Assembly (NCBI RefSeq): GCF_036323495.1
Contig: NZ_AP028947.1
Span: 2,108,001-2,172,000, forward strand
Source of the DNA: Limnobacter thiooxidans
GTDB taxonomy: Bacteria; Pseudomonadota; Gammaproteobacteria; Burkholderiales; Burkholderiaceae_B
Length of the DNA: 64,000 nt
Direction of reading: 5' to 3'
Shown here: in pieces, positions 8,651 to 17,378 of the stretch
Layout: each line of letters begins with the position of its first letter
Position numbering within the stretch: the stretch's first letter is position 1
Notes under the pieces: model-generated
Seen by the model: the letters and a program-made list of their open reading frames with translations, nothing else
Database searches by the model: none
Told to the model about the DNA's origin: nothing
Made by a program: the position numbers and the translations under genes

Positions 8651-9388
8651 TTATGCCAGATATCCAGATTGTTCAGCGTCTTTTCTACGCGCGTTGGCTT
8701 TTGCAACCAGCGTGACCAATCCTTCAGATTGAACTTCGTCGTACACAGTCTTGAGTTCCATCAAACCGCGCCGCACCCAGGTTTTCACCGTGCCCAATGG
8801 CACATTCAAATGCTCAGAAATTTCCGCATGGCTCATTCCATGGGTGTAGGCCAGTGTCAGCACCTGCCGGTACTTTCCGTCCAGGCGCTGCACGCAGGCC
8901 TGCATCACTTTGGTGGTCTCTTTGTCATCAGAACTGACCGAATGGGCTTCAAACACCAAGTCTGAGGAATCTTCATCCTGGTCTGCAAACTGGTCGATTG
9001 ATATTGAATTCAGGGTATGGCTTTGTTGGGCAATCAAATCAAGCGCACGATTCCTTACCACCTGGTGCAACCAAGTTTCAGGCGCAGACAATTTGCCGTT
9101 GAAGGTGTGTGCATAACGCCACAAGCGGATGTAGGAATCCTGCAATACGTCTTGTGCTAAGCCCGGTTCGCGAACGATTCTCAACGCAACTGCAAACATT
9201 TTTCGCGACGTAAGTTGATAAAGCTCTTCGAACGCCTGTCGATCGCGATTTGCAATCCGTCCAATTAAAGAAGCAAGCTCTTCTTTCAACCTGGCTGTCC
9301 CCGCGATGTAGTCGTCTATGTAAGTGTTACGTACAGTTGATATCAATTTACAGTCGAGCTGGGCACTTGCTTCCATCAAAAAGGCCAA
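8651..9388 (-). CDS. ECF sigma factor (RpoE/SigK-like)
   Basis: A 245-aa sigma-70 family factor. Region 2 is seen in FEELYQLTSRKMFAVALRIV and the DVLQDSYIRLWRYAHTF core-binding/-10 segment. Region 4 is the helix-turn-helix GMSHAEISEHLNVPLGTVKTWVRRG. There is an N-terminal extension of about 45 residues compared with typical ECF factors, so a later start is possible, although no obvious internal ATG with a better context stands out. It heads the leftward block with the anti-sigma-like gene and the T1SS genes, so it probably directs transcription of that block. Whether it is autoregulated cannot be read from the sequence. Confidence 0.9.
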   Translation of the reverse strand: MAFLMEASAQLDCKLISTVRNTYIDDYIAGTARLKEELASLIGRIANRDRQAFEELYQLTSRKMFAVALRIVREPGLAQDVLQDSYIRLWRYAHTFNGKLSAPETWLHQVVRNRALDLIAQQSHTLNSISIDQFADQDEDSSDLVFEAHSVSSDDKETTKVMQACVQRLDGKYRQVLTLAYTHGMSHAEISEHLNVPLGTVKTWVRRGLMELKTVYDEVQSEGLVTLVAKANARRKDAEQSGYLA

Positions 9389-9657
9389 GTTTTAGGGCTC
9401 AAACCGCTGAATTGGGCTACTCCGCCTAGGGGATTTAATCCGCACCCTACCTCAGCCTAGGGATACTAGCAAAAGTTATGAATCCCGAACAGTACTTGCA
9501 ATGTCTATTTACTTACATAGCGAGGCGAAACTTGAAGCAAGCCTGCGGGGCATTGCTAGTATCGAATTTACTGACTAAAGCTTGAATCCAATTTTGTGGC
9601 ACGACAGTACAAAACGGATAAGCTGAAATGCAAACTATCTTGAAAAGCGGGGCGTAA
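9389..9657. promoter_or_regulatory. Divergent control region with CTAG-rich motifs and inverted repeat
   Basis: This 269-base region separates the leftward sigma/T1SS block from the rightward LuxR-type gene. It holds two copies of CCTAGGG at 9425-9431 and 9456-9462, 31 bases (about three helical turns) apart. A perfect 11-base inverted repeat, GATACTAGCAA at 9462-9472 and TTGCTAGTATC at 9553-9563, also lies here. CTAG is usually a scarce tetranucleotide in enteric and related bacteria, so four in 140 bases suggests operators. I could not assign a confident -35/-10 pair. Confidence 0.5.
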
Positions 9658-10395
9658 ATGACCTTTATACCGAGCTGGCCCAGCCAGCCACACACGGGTG
9701 GGATTATGAAAAATGACAAGGGTTTGACCGGAAGACCACAACCCCAGCGCAATCAGCCCCCCAATACACCAGCCAACGCGGGCAGAACTGTCAGCCTACA
9801 GCCCATGTTTGTCACTAACCGGACAACCATTGAGGAAATCGACAACCACCTGTCAAGTGCTGAAACGCGAATCGTCGTCATCACGATCGAGAAAACCAAT
9901 CGACACGGTGAGGCAGTTGTTCAACACATTGGTTCTTGCTACAGCGATGTCAGGATTGTCCTGGTGTGCGAAGGCACCGCGCAGGATATCCTGGCATTGG
10001 CTTTCAAGCCCGGAGTCTGGGCCTGTGTAAGCCGCCAATCATCCGTTGAGACACTGCGTGAAGCCATCGACACCGTGGCCACAGGTATACGTTATGTGGC
10101 CCCCGAACTGGTAGCCACCCGCGCGGTGAACAGTGGGTCACCGACCGAGCGCGTTGAATCAGTCAACCAGATGCACACCTTGAATGAACAAGAGGAAGGC
10201 ACACAGCTGACCCGCCGTGAACGTCAGGTGTTGACATTGATCGCCCAAGGGCGGCCACGCCGTGAAATTGCGGAACTGCTCAAGGTATCGCCACGCACGA
10301 TTGACGCCTATCGCGCCCGGCTGCTTCAAAAACTGAACCTGGACTCCAGCGTTCAATTGGTCAAATATGCCATCTCAACAGGCATGGCCAGCTGA
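9658..10395 (+). CDS. LuxR-type regulator with degenerate receiver domain
   Basis: A 245-aa transcription regulator. The C-terminal residues about 182-240 are a LuxR/NarL helix-turn-helix (LTRRERQVLTLIAQGRPRREIAELLKVSPRTIDAYRARLLQKL, shown here in shortened form as the LTRRERQV...SPRTIDAYRARL span). The preceding 100 residues follow an alpha/beta receiver-like pattern, but the strand that should carry the phospho-accepting Asp reads RIVVITIEK and the usual C-terminal Lys is replaced in ACVSRQSS. Phosphorylation control is therefore unlikely. An internal ATG at 9706, after GGTGGGATT, is an equally good start and would remove 16 residues. It diverges from the sigma/T1SS block and may regulate it. 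Confidence 0.82.
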   Translation: MTFIPSWPSQPHTGGIMKNDKGLTGRPQPQRNQPPNTPANAGRTVSLQPMFVTNRTTIEEIDNHLSSAETRIVVITIEKTNRHGEAVVQHIGSCYSDVRIVLVCEGTAQDILALAFKPGVWACVSRQSSVETLREAIDTVATGIRYVAPELVATRAVNSGSPTERVESVNQMHTLNEQEEGTQLTRRERQVLTLIAQGRPRREIAELLKVSPRTIDAYRARLLQKLNLDSSVQLVKYAISTGMAS

Positions 10396-10415
10396 TCTGC
10401 TGTAAAGAACCAATA

Positions 10416-10448
10416 TAACCCTCGCACCACCTGCGGGGGTTTTTTGTT
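10416..10448 (+). terminator. Rho-independent terminator after the LuxR-type gene
   Basis: AACCCTCGCA pairs with TGCGGGGGTT around a short loop and is followed by a T-run (GTTTTTTG). It lies just after the LuxR-type stop codon and before queC. Confidence 0.85.
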
Positions 10449-10494
10449 TGTGCAGCTAAAATAGCGGTTTAAAGCACAATTACTTTTAATCACC

Positions 10495-11199
10495 ATGAAC
10501 AAAAAAGCACTGGTGCTGTTTTCCGGCGGGCAAGACAGCACTGTTTGCCTCGCTTGGGCGCTGTCAAAATTTGATCAGGTTGAAACCATCGGCTTTGACT
10601 ATGGGCAGCGACACCGTATTGAACTGGCATGCCGACTCACGGTACTAGACCGAATTCGTGAAAAGTTTCCAGAGTGGGCTGAGAAACTTGGTGAAGACCG
10701 TGTCATTGATCTGAGTTGGCTGGGGCAGATTTCCGATTGTGCTCTGACCGAAGAACGAGAAATCGAACTCAGCGAAAATGGCTTGCCCAACACATTTGTT
10801 CCTGGCCGTAACCTCGTCTTCTTTCTGATTTCGTCGGCTGTCGCCTATCGACGCGGATTATCAACCTTGGTAGGCGGCATGTGCCAAACCGATTTTTCAG
10901 GTTATCCGGACTGCCGCGAAGACACATTAAAAGCCTTACAGGTGGCCACCAACCTGGGAATGGCCAGCAGCTTCCGATTCGAAACACCCTTGATGTGGAT
11001 CGACAAGACCGAAACATTTCAGCTGGGCGAACAACTCGGGGGAGAAAAATTGCTCGAAATCATCGTACGAGACACCCACACCTGTTACACAGGTGACAGA
11101 ACCCATGAGCATGATTGGGGCTTTGGCTGCGGGGAATGTCCAGCCTGCGATTTGCGAAAGCGAGGCTGGAATAATTACATTTCACAACAGAATCAATAG
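10495..11199 (+). CDS. queC: 7-cyano-7-deazaguanine (preQ0) synthase QueC
   Basis: This 234-aa enzyme makes preQ0 from 7-carboxy-7-deazaguanine with ammonia and ATP in the queuosine tRNA-modification pathway. The N-terminal PP-loop SGGQDST binds ATP. Four cysteines near the C-terminus (one in THTCYTGD, three in [15 protein letters not shown]) form the zinc site. [16 protein letters not shown] is another family-conserved segment. Length matches the family. The gene stands alone between the upstream terminator and the tRNA cluster; queD, queE and queF are not in the window. A weak purine-rich region precedes ATG 10495. Confidence 0.96.
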   Translation: MNKKALVLFSGGQDSTVCLAWALSKFDQVETIGFDYGQRHRIELACRLTVLDRIREKFPEWAEKLGEDRVIDLSWLGQISDCALTEEREIELSENGLPNTFVPGRNLVFFLISSAVAYRRGLSTLVGGMCQTDFSGYPDCREDTLKALQVATNLGMASSFRFETPLMWIDKTETFQLGEQLGGEKLLEIIVRDTHTCYTGDRTHEHDWGFGCGECPACDLRKRGWNNYISQQNQ

Positions 11200-11301
11200 C
11201 TTGAAACAGGAAAACCTGAAAGGTCCGAAAGCCCCGACAGGCTTGGGTTTGCACACTTTTTAGGCAAGCCATAAATAAATGAAATTATTTTGCAAAAACG
11301 T

Positions 11302-11329
11302 TTGACACAAAAAATTTTCTTGCTATAAT
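11302..11329 (+). promoter_or_regulatory. Sigma-70 promoter for the tRNA cluster
   Basis: A perfect TTGACA (11302-11307) and a perfect TATAAT (11324-11329) are separated by 16 bases in an A/T-rich stretch. They lie 34 bases upstream of tRNA-Gly. This is the strongest sigma-70 promoter I see in the window. Confidence 0.9.
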
Positions 11330-11363
11330 TTCGTTCTCTCAACGACACACACGTTGTTGAAAC

Positions 11364-11439
<76 letters not shown>

Positions 11440-11446
11440 AATTCCT

Positions 11447-11473
11447 AAGGGGAAGTGTTACACTTCCCCTTTT
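11447..11473 (+). terminator. Terminator-like hairpin between tRNA-Gly and tRNA-Cys
   Basis: AAGGGGAAGTG and CACTTCCCCTT form a perfect 11-bp stem with a three-base loop, followed by TTT. It starts eight bases after tRNA-Gly and could separate its transcript from the Cys and Leu tRNAs, or act as a processing structure in a shared precursor. Confidence 0.75.
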
Positions 11474-11505
11474 CTTTGCCCGCCACTTTTTGGCGGAACA
11501 CCCTT

Positions 11506-11579
11506 GGCGGGGTGGCAGAGTGGTCATGCAGCGGACTGCAACTCCGTGTACGCCGGTTCGATTCCGACCCCCGCCTCCA
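11506..11579 (+). tRNA. tRNA-Cys (GCA)
   Basis: A 74-base cloverleaf. Acceptor GGCGGGG pairs with CCCCGCC, with a T discriminator and encoded CCA. The anticodon loop CTGCAAC gives GCA, and the T-arm has GGTTCGATTCC. Confidence 0.96.
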
Positions 11580-11595
11580 AGTTTTTTATCCATCG

Positions 11596-11688
11596 GCCCG
11601 GGTGGTGAAATTGGTAGACACAACGGACTTAAAATCCGTCGCTTACCGTAAAAGGGGCGTACCGGTTCGATTCCGGTCCCGGGCACCA
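11596..11688 (+). tRNA. tRNA-Leu (TAA)
   Basis: A class II tRNA with a long variable arm. Acceptor GCCCGGG pairs with CCCGGGC, with an A discriminator and encoded CCA. The anticodon stem ACGGA/TCCGT carries loop CTTAAAA, giving TAA. It starts 16 bases after tRNA-Cys. Confidence 0.96.
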
Positions 11689-11760
11689 AAACAGCGCTTC
11701 AACACCGCCAATCGCGTACAATAACGCATTGCGTCCAGAACAACCTCAAAGAACAACACC

Positions 11761-13848
11761 GTGACACGCCGAATCCTTGTTACCTCCGCATTGCCGTATG
11801 CAAACGGCGCCATCCACTTGGGCCACTTGGTCGAGTACATTCAAACCGACATCTGGGTTCGCTTCCAGAAAATGCAAAACCATGAGGTGTATTACGTGTG
11901 TGCAGACGACACGCACGGCACCCCCGTCATGTTGCGTGCCCAGTCGGAAGGAATCAGTCCGGAAGAACTGATTGCCAGAGTCAGCACTGAACACCAGCGC
12001 GACTTTGCCAGCTTCCATGTGGGCTTCGACAATTACTACTCAACCAACGCACCCGAAAACAAGGCCCATTGCGAAACCATCTACACACGGCTTCGTGACG
12101 CAGGCCTGATTCAAACCCGTTCGGTTGAACAATTTTATGACCCGGTCAAGGAAATGTTTCTGCCTGACCGCTTCATCAAAGGCGAATGCCCGAAATGTGG
12201 CGCGAAAGATCAATATGGCGATTCCTGCGAAGTATGTGGTGCCACCTACCAACCCACTGAATTGAAAAACGCGTATTCCACCGTATCCGGTGCTGCGCCA
12301 ATTCGCAAAAGTTCTGACCACTATTTTTTCAAGTTATCAGACCCTCGTTGTGAAAACTTTTTGCGCCAGTGGACACAAAGCCCTGGCCGCCTGCAAGTCG
12401 AGGCCAGCCGGAAAATGCAGGAATGGCTGGGCGAGGAAGGCAGTGGCAAACTCGCCGATTGGGACATTTCACGGGATGCACCCTACTTCGGGTTCGAAAT
12501 TCCCGATGCACCCGGTAAATACTTCTATGTGTGGCTTGATGCGCCCGTAGGATACTTCGCAAGTTTTCAAAACCTGTGCGAACGCATTGGTGTCGATTAC
12601 CAGGAATTCCTGAAAGCCGACACCAACACCGAGATGATCCACTTCATCGGCAAAGACATTCTTTATTTCCATGCTCTGTTCTGGCCAGCTATGCTGGAGT
12701 TTGCCGGCCTGCGTACCCCGACCAAGGTGAATGCACATGGTTTTCTGACAGTTGACGGCGCGAAAATGAGCAAAAGCCGTGGCACTTTCATTACCGCGGA
12801 AAGTTACATCAAGCAGGGCCTGAATCCGGAATGGCTGCGCTACTACTTTGCCGCCAAGCTGAATTCCACAATGGAAGACCTTGACCTGAGCTTTTCAGAT
12901 TTTACAGCCCGTGTAAACAGCGACCTGGTCGGCAAGTACATCAACATCGCAAGCCGCAGCGCCGGTTTTCTGGTGAAGAACTTTGAAGGTCGGGTGCTGG
13001 ATTCAGCCATGACTCATCCATTGCTGCTTGAGCTGCGTGCGCAGGCTGCAGCAATTTCCGAATTCTACAACGAACGCGAATACGGCAAGGCAATTCGCGA
13101 GGTGATGGCCTGCGCCGACAAGGTCAACGCCTATGTGGACCAGGAAAAGCCTTGGGAACTGGCGAAGAACGCAGACAAACAGGCCGAACTGCAAACAGCC
13201 TGTTCCATTTGTCTGGAAGCGTTTCGTCTGTTTACCCTGTACTTAAAGCCCGTGCTGCCTGTACTTGCAGGCAATGCCGAAATCATACTTGGCATTAGCC
13301 CGATGACTTGGGCTGATGTTGATACGCCACTGCGCAACGACACACCCGTACAGGCATTCAAACACCTGATGCAACGTGTGGATCAAAAACAGATCGACGC
13401 GCTGGTAGAAGCCAACAAGCAATCGCTGACACCTGCCGCACCCGCTACAGTGAAAACCGAGATCAAGAAATCCGCCAAAGAAAAGGACACGGCGCCTGCA
13501 AGCGCCGTGTCAGGTGAACATATCAGCATTGATGACTTCGCCAAAATAGATCTGCGCATCGGGCTGGTGAAAGAATGCAAGGCGGTTGAAGGCTCAACGA
13601 AACTGCTTCAATTGACAGTGGATCTGGGCGAGGAAAAACCCCGGAACATTTTCTCCGGTATTGCTGCGCACTACCAACCAGAAAGCCTGCAAGGTCAATT
13701 CGTGGTGGTAGTGGCCAATCTGGCCCCCAGAAAAATGAAGTTTGGCATGTCAGAAGGCATGGTGTTGTGCGCAGCGTCTGACAACGACAGTGCATTGAGC
13801 ACCCTGACGGCCTTGGGTCAACTTACCCCGGGAATGAAAATCAGCTAA
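11761..13848 (+). CDS. metG: Methionyl-tRNA synthetase
   Basis: A 695-aa enzyme that charges tRNA-Met. Visible parts in order are the class I HIGH-type motif IHLGH near residue 20, the zinc knuckle CPKC...CEVC near residues 143-160, the catalytic KMSKSRG near 335, the anticodon-binding helical domain, a charged linker, and a C-terminal EMAP/Arc1p-type tRNA-binding domain from about 580. That length is usual for the dimeric form. The start is GTG at 11761; no better in-frame ATG precedes the conserved TSALPYANG. The SulP gene starts 8 bases after the stop. Confidence 0.97.
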   Translation: MTRRILVTSALPYANGAIHLGHLVEYIQTDIWVRFQKMQNHEVYYVCADDTHGTPVMLRAQSEGISPEELIARVSTEHQRDFASFHVGFDNYYSTNAPENKAHCETIYTRLRDAGLIQTRSVEQFYDPVKEMFLPDRFIKGECPKCGAKDQYGDSCEVCGATYQPTELKNAYSTVSGAAPIRKSSDHYFFKLSDPRCENFLRQWTQSPGRLQVEASRKMQEWLGEEGSGKLADWDISRDAPYFGFEIPDAPGKYFYVWLDAPVGYFASFQNLCERIGVDYQEFLKADTNTEMIHFIGKDILYFHALFWPAMLEFAGLRTPTKVNAHGFLTVDGAKMSKSRGTFITAESYIKQGLNPEWLRYYFAAKLNSTMEDLDLSFSDFTARVNSDLVGKYINIASRSAGFLVKNFEGRVLDSAMTHPLLLELRAQAAAISEFYNEREYGKAIREVMACADKVNAYVDQEKPWELAKNADKQAELQTACSICLEAFRLFTLYLKPVLPVLAGNAEIILGISPMTWADVDTPLRNDTPVQAFKHLMQRVDQKQIDALVEANKQSLTPAAPATVKTEIKKSAKEKDTAPASAVSGEHISIDDFAKIDLRIGLVKECKAVEGSTKLLQLTVDLGEEKPRNIFSGIAAHYQPESLQGQFVVVVANLAPRKMKFGMSEGMVLCAASDNDSALSTLTALGQLTPGMKIS

Positions 13849-13856
13849 AGGAACCA

Positions 13857-15563
13857 ATGGCCACACCCCAGTTTCTGAAAACGCTCAAGCCCTTCAAGCC
13901 ACGCATAACCAGCAGCTTGCAGGGATACAACTCACAGCGTTTCATGAAAGATCTGGGTGCGGGCATTACCGTTGGCGTGGTGGCTTTGCCACTTGCCATG
14001 GCATTTGCCATCGCCAGCGGGCTGGAGCCCCAGACAGGCCTGTTCACAGCCATCGTGGCTGGTTTTATTATTTCCGCCTTTGGCGGATCCAGTGTTCAGA
14101 TCGGCGGACCCGCTGGCGCATTCATTGTGGTAGTGCTGGGCATTGTCAACCAGTACGGCGTTGCCAATCTAATCGCCTGCACACTGATGGCCGGGATGCT
14201 TCTTTTTCTGATGGGACTTACGGGGCTCGGAAGCTTGATCCGTTTGATTCCGGTCAGTATTGTGATCGGCTTCACCAACGGGATTGCAGTGCTGATTGCC
14301 TTGTCTCAAATCAAAGACTTTTTTGGGCTGAATGTCGAATTAAGTCAGGGCAATTTTTTCGAAAGAAATTGGGCCTTGTTACAAGCCATACCTAGCCTAA
14401 GCTGGTCAGCATTTATTCTGGCCAGTATCAGCCTCGCCTTCCTTTTTCTATGGCCAAAATTTTTCTCCCTTCTTGGCAAGAACAGTACCGCAGGCAAATT
14501 TCCCAAAATGCTTCAAAGTGTCCCTGGCTCCGTGATCTTGTTGGTACTTGGCACAGTGGTTTCTTTCGGAATAGGTCTTGATGTAGAAACAATCGGAAGC
14601 AAGTTTGGTGAAATTCCCCGGAGTCTTCCGACGCTTGCCTGGCCCTCCATTCAATTGGCCAGTATCCAAACACTGATAGGCCCCACTTTGACTATCGCCT
14701 TTCTGTGCGCAGTTGAATCTCTGTTGTGTGCCCGTGTTGCCGATGGGATCACCCACGAGAAACATGATCCCAATCAGGAACTGATGGCCCAAGGCCTGGC
14801 CAATATGGCCTCTCCCCTGTTCGGCGGCATGCCTGCCACAGGTACGATTGCACGCACGGTAACCAACATTCGCTCTGGAGGCAATTCGCCGGTTGCAGGC
14901 ATTGTTCATTCACTCACATTGCTGCTCATCATGCTGGTGGCAGCGCCCTTGGCATTTCATATTCCTCTGGCAGTGTTGTCCGCGGTATTGATGTTTGTCG
15001 CGTACAACATGGGTGAATGGCGCGAGTTTCCAAAACTCAAGCAATACAGTGGCGTGTATCGCGTCATCATGCTTGCCACCTTTTTGCTCACAGTGGTTGT
15101 CGACCTGACAGTGGCCGTGCAAGTTGGCATGGTGCTGGCCGCTGTTTTCTTTATTTATCGCGTGTCTACACTGACGGAATTCATTCCAATTTACTTGAAG
15201 GACGAAGACCGCGACCATGGCATTGTGGCCTACAAAATTTATGGCTCACTGTTTTTCGCAGTGGTGGGGAAGATTGAAAACCTGATCCTGAATACTGAAA
15301 AGTCAACCAAGGTGCTGATTCTTGACCTGCACCAGACCATTTCAATTGATACCACCGCGCTGGAATGTCTCGAAGAATTGAATGCGGACCTTCAACGGGC
15401 TGGCCACACTGTATTGTTCTGCGGTCTGAACCACCAGGCCCTTTCACTATTCAAACGCAGTGGATTTCTGGCACAACTGCTTCCAGGACAAATTCAGGAC
15501 GACTTTTCATCGGCAATGTCTCACGCACACGAGATTTGTGTCGAGCATCAAGCTGGGGCCTGA
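13857..15563 (+). CDS. SulP-family anion transporter with C-terminal STAS domain
   Basis: A 568-aa inner-membrane transporter. It has many hydrophobic helices from about residue 35 to 430, with the SulP-type GITVGVVALPLAMAFAIASG and SSVQIGGPAGAFIVVV segments near the start. The C-terminal cytoplasmic STAS domain follows, around LILDLHQTISIDTTALECLE. SulP proteins carry sulfate, bicarbonate or dicarboxylates; the substrate cannot be read from the sequence. It starts 8 bases after metG and is probably co-transcribed with it. The next gene, of the DUF3460 family, begins 45 bases downstream. Confidence 0.9.
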   Translation: MATPQFLKTLKPFKPRITSSLQGYNSQRFMKDLGAGITVGVVALPLAMAFAIASGLEPQTGLFTAIVAGFIISAFGGSSVQIGGPAGAFIVVVLGIVNQYGVANLIACTLMAGMLLFLMGLTGLGSLIRLIPVSIVIGFTNGIAVLIALSQIKDFFGLNVELSQGNFFERNWALLQAIPSLSWSAFILASISLAFLFLWPKFFSLLGKNSTAGKFPKMLQSVPGSVILLVLGTVVSFGIGLDVETIGSKFGEIPRSLPTLAWPSIQLASIQTLIGPTLTIAFLCAVESLLCARVADGITHEKHDPNQELMAQGLANMASPLFGGMPATGTIARTVTNIRSGGNSPVAGIVHSLTLLLIMLVAAPLAFHIPLAVLSAVLMFVAYNMGEWREFPKLKQYSGVYRVIMLATFLLTVVVDLTVAVQVGMVLAAVFFIYRVSTLTEFIPIYLKDEDRDHGIVAYKIYGSLFFAVVGKIENLILNTEKSTKVLILDLHQTISIDTTALECLEELNADLQRAGHTVLFCGLNHQALSLFKRSGFLAQLLPGQIQDDFSSAMSHAHEICVEHQAGA

Positions 15564-15608
15564 TAAAATAGGAAAATTCCTTTTAAACCATTTATTTGGC
15601 AAATCACC

Positions 15609-15791
15609 ATGCAATATGAATCTGAAGCCACACAGTTCCTGACACAACTCAAAACCGAACGCCCTCACCTCGAAAACGAGCAGAAAAAGGGCCGCTCGCT
15701 ACTGTGGGACAAGCAACTGGATCGCAAACTGCAGGAAGACTTCAAACAAGCCAAAGTGGCGCAGAAGCCCTACGTTTACCAAAACAAGTAA
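15609..15791 (+). CDS. DUF3460 family small protein
   Basis: A 60-aa hydrophilic protein, rich in Gln, Lys and Glu and predicted mostly helical, with no signal peptide or membrane segment. The pattern ESEATQFL..LK...P.LE..Q..GR.LLWDK and the C-terminal VAQKPYVYQ match my recollection of DUF3460, a small family found mainly in Burkholderiales, usually beside scpA as here. No function is known to me. It ends 12 bases before scpA and is probably in the same transcript. Confidence 0.85.
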   Translation: MQYESEATQFLTQLKTERPHLENEQKKGRSLLWDKQLDRKLQEDFKQAKVAQKPYVYQNK

Positions 15792-15803
15792 GCCGTCCAA
15801 CAC

Positions 15804-16670
15804 GTGAGCAACGGATTGGACGACATCGGCGTGCTGACGCCCAAGGACAGCACTCCAAACACAGTCGACGGTGTTGCCTTGGCACGCCTGTACGGCTCAC
15901 CGCTGTTCAACGTACCCAAAGATCTCTACATTCCACCAGATGCGCTGGAAGTATTTCTGGAGGCTTTTGAAGGGCCACTGGACTTGCTGCTTTACCTGAT
16001 CCGAAAGCAGAATTTCAATATTCTCGACATTCCCATGGCGGAATTGACTCGCCAATACCTGACTTACATTGAGGAAATTCGAACGCGAAATCTGGAACTG
16101 GCTGCCGAGTATCTGCTGATGGCTGCCATGTTGATCGAAATCAAATCCCGCATGTTGCTGCCCGTCATTCCAAAAGATGGAGAAAACGAAGCGGAAGATC
16201 CTCGCGCTGAGCTGGCACGCCGTCTGATTGAATATGAACAGATGAAGCTAGCCGCCCAAGAGCTGGACAAGGTGCCGCTGGTGGGCCGAGACTTCTGGAT
16301 CGCTCACGCATTTCACGACCCAAACACGGTTGAACGTTTTCCGGATGTGAATCCGGATGAACTGCGCGACGCGTGGCAAGCTATTTTGCGACGGGCCTCG
16401 CTGGTCAAGGCCCACACCATTTCGCGGGAAGAACTTTCAGTCCGCGAACACATGACCATGATACTTCGCAGGCTTCAAACCCAGAAATTTGTCGAATTTT
16501 TTGACATGTTTGATGTGGCACGCGGCGTACCTGTGGTGGTGGTCAACTTCATTGCCATGCTTGAGTTGACCCGGGAAGGGCTGGTGAAAGTCACCCAAGC
16601 CGAACCATTCGCACCAATTTACGTACGCTTGGGCTACGAAGCGACCGAGAGCACTACCTCTGTAGCCTGA
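15804..16670 (+). CDS. scpA: Segregation and condensation protein A
   Basis: A 288-aa kleisin subunit of the SMC-ScpAB condensin-like complex. The N-terminal SMC-neck-binding region reads FEGPLDLLLYLIRKQNFNI, followed by LAAEYLLMAAMLIEIKSRMLLP. The C-terminal winged helix around FFDMFDVARGVPVVVVNFIAMLEL contacts the SMC head. The start is GTG 15804, giving a 50-residue lead before the conserved core; a later start is possible. scpB is not adjacent. The gene is followed by a long structured intergenic region and is convergent with dnaJ. Confidence 0.93.
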   Translation: MSNGLDDIGVLTPKDSTPNTVDGVALARLYGSPLFNVPKDLYIPPDALEVFLEAFEGPLDLLLYLIRKQNFNILDIPMAELTRQYLTYIEEIRTRNLELAAEYLLMAAMLIEIKSRMLLPVIPKDGENEAEDPRAELARRLIEYEQMKLAAQELDKVPLVGRDFWIAHAFHDPNTVERFPDVNPDELRDAWQAILRRASLVKAHTISREELSVREHMTMILRRLQTQKFVEFFDMFDVARGVPVVVVNFIAMLELTREGLVKVTQAEPFAPIYVRLGYEATESTTSVA

Positions 16671-16672
16671 AA

Positions 16673-16975
16673 AAGGCGCATGCCTTCTTGGTTTGCGCAG
16701 GCGCATGCCATTTCTTTGTTTACAAGGCGCATGAATCGTTCTTCGTTTGCAAGGCACATACCCTCTTCCGCCGAAAGCCTGTATTCCCCTTTTTGATTTC
16801 ACACTGACTCACCCTGGTTCGGCAAAACACATGGCCGAACCAGGGTGTCGGCTTATCGCCGAACGTTGCGTGTGAATTTCAAAACGGGCAGGCTTTCTTG
16901 AATGGCGGTGCGAGGGCAATGTTGCCTTTGCAAACTTGAACGGGCTACACCTGTAATTCATACGACCTGCGACCT
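16673..16975 (+). repeat. Structured intergenic repeat element, copy A
   Basis: The conserved core is 16791-16908: TTTTGATTTCACAC pairs with GTGTGAATTTCAAAA, enclosing stem CACCCTGGTTCGGC/GCCGAACCAGGGTG and a small TCGGC/GCCGA hairpin. Outside this, GAAAGCCTG (from 16774) pairs with CAGGCTTTC (near 16890). A locus-specific outer arm (16744-16772) pairs imperfectly with 16904-16934 and beyond. The left arm is preceded by four short direct repeats of about 26 bases beginning at 16673, 16699, 16724 and 16751 (AAGGCGCAT-type). Copies B and C near 49.3-49.7 kb keep the fold with different paired bases. Confidence 0.8.
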
Positions 16976-17320
16976 GCAGCGTTCATCGAAGCATAGGCCC
17001 AGTACTGGCTCAACTTCGAAGCCTGAGAGGTGTTTGTTGTTACCGGCCCTTTCTCCGAAGCGAGTTCGCAGCCTGCGAGGTGTTCGTTTGCTGCATCATC
17101 TTGCCGATTCAGGGCAAGGCTTCCCGGCTGATTCGCAGCGCAGGGCGATTCTGTCAGGAATCGATGCGAAGACGCTTAAGCGTTTCGCATTCCCCAAGCT
17201 AGAATCAAGAAGTCGGGAAATCAGCCTTGACCAAGGCGAGATGAGTAACAACGAATACCGAACAAGGCCTGCGTAACGCAAGACGAAATGAGTAACAACG
17301 AACACCGAAAATAGCTTGCG
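16976..17320. repeat. Non-coding region with short direct repeats and palindromes
   Basis: I see no convincing gene here between the convergent scpA and dnaJ. Two related segments of about 24 bases (TTCGAAGCCTGAGAGGTGTT near 17016 and TTCGCAGCCTGCGAGGTGTT near 17066) are direct repeats. A second pair shares ATGAGTAACAACGAA at about 17240 and 17287. A near-perfect palindrome, ATGCGAAGACGCTT/AAGCGTTTCGCAT, lies at 17164-17190. Origin and function are unknown. Confidence 0.6.
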
Positions 17321-17352
17321 AAAAAAAACCGCCAGTCGCGACCAGCGGTTTT
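17321..17352 (-). terminator. Rho-independent terminator of the dnaK-dnaJ transcript
   Basis: Read on the minus strand, AAAACCGC pairs with GCGGTTTT around a 12-base interior that can itself pair, followed by a run of T. It lies 27 bases beyond the dnaJ stop codon. Confidence 0.85.
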
Positions 17353-17378
17353 CCAGACAACGAAAGCCCCAGCAGGTG

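Noticed and set aside
16673-16775. Possible CRISPR array (four short repeats of about 26 bases)
   Set aside because: Units follow one another without unique spacers and are only partly alike; no cas genes are in the window.
16902-17276. 124-aa and 122-aa frames between scpA and dnaJ
   Set aside because: Composition is Arg/Ser/Cys-rich as in random translation, with frames on both strands crossing palindromes; no start signal.
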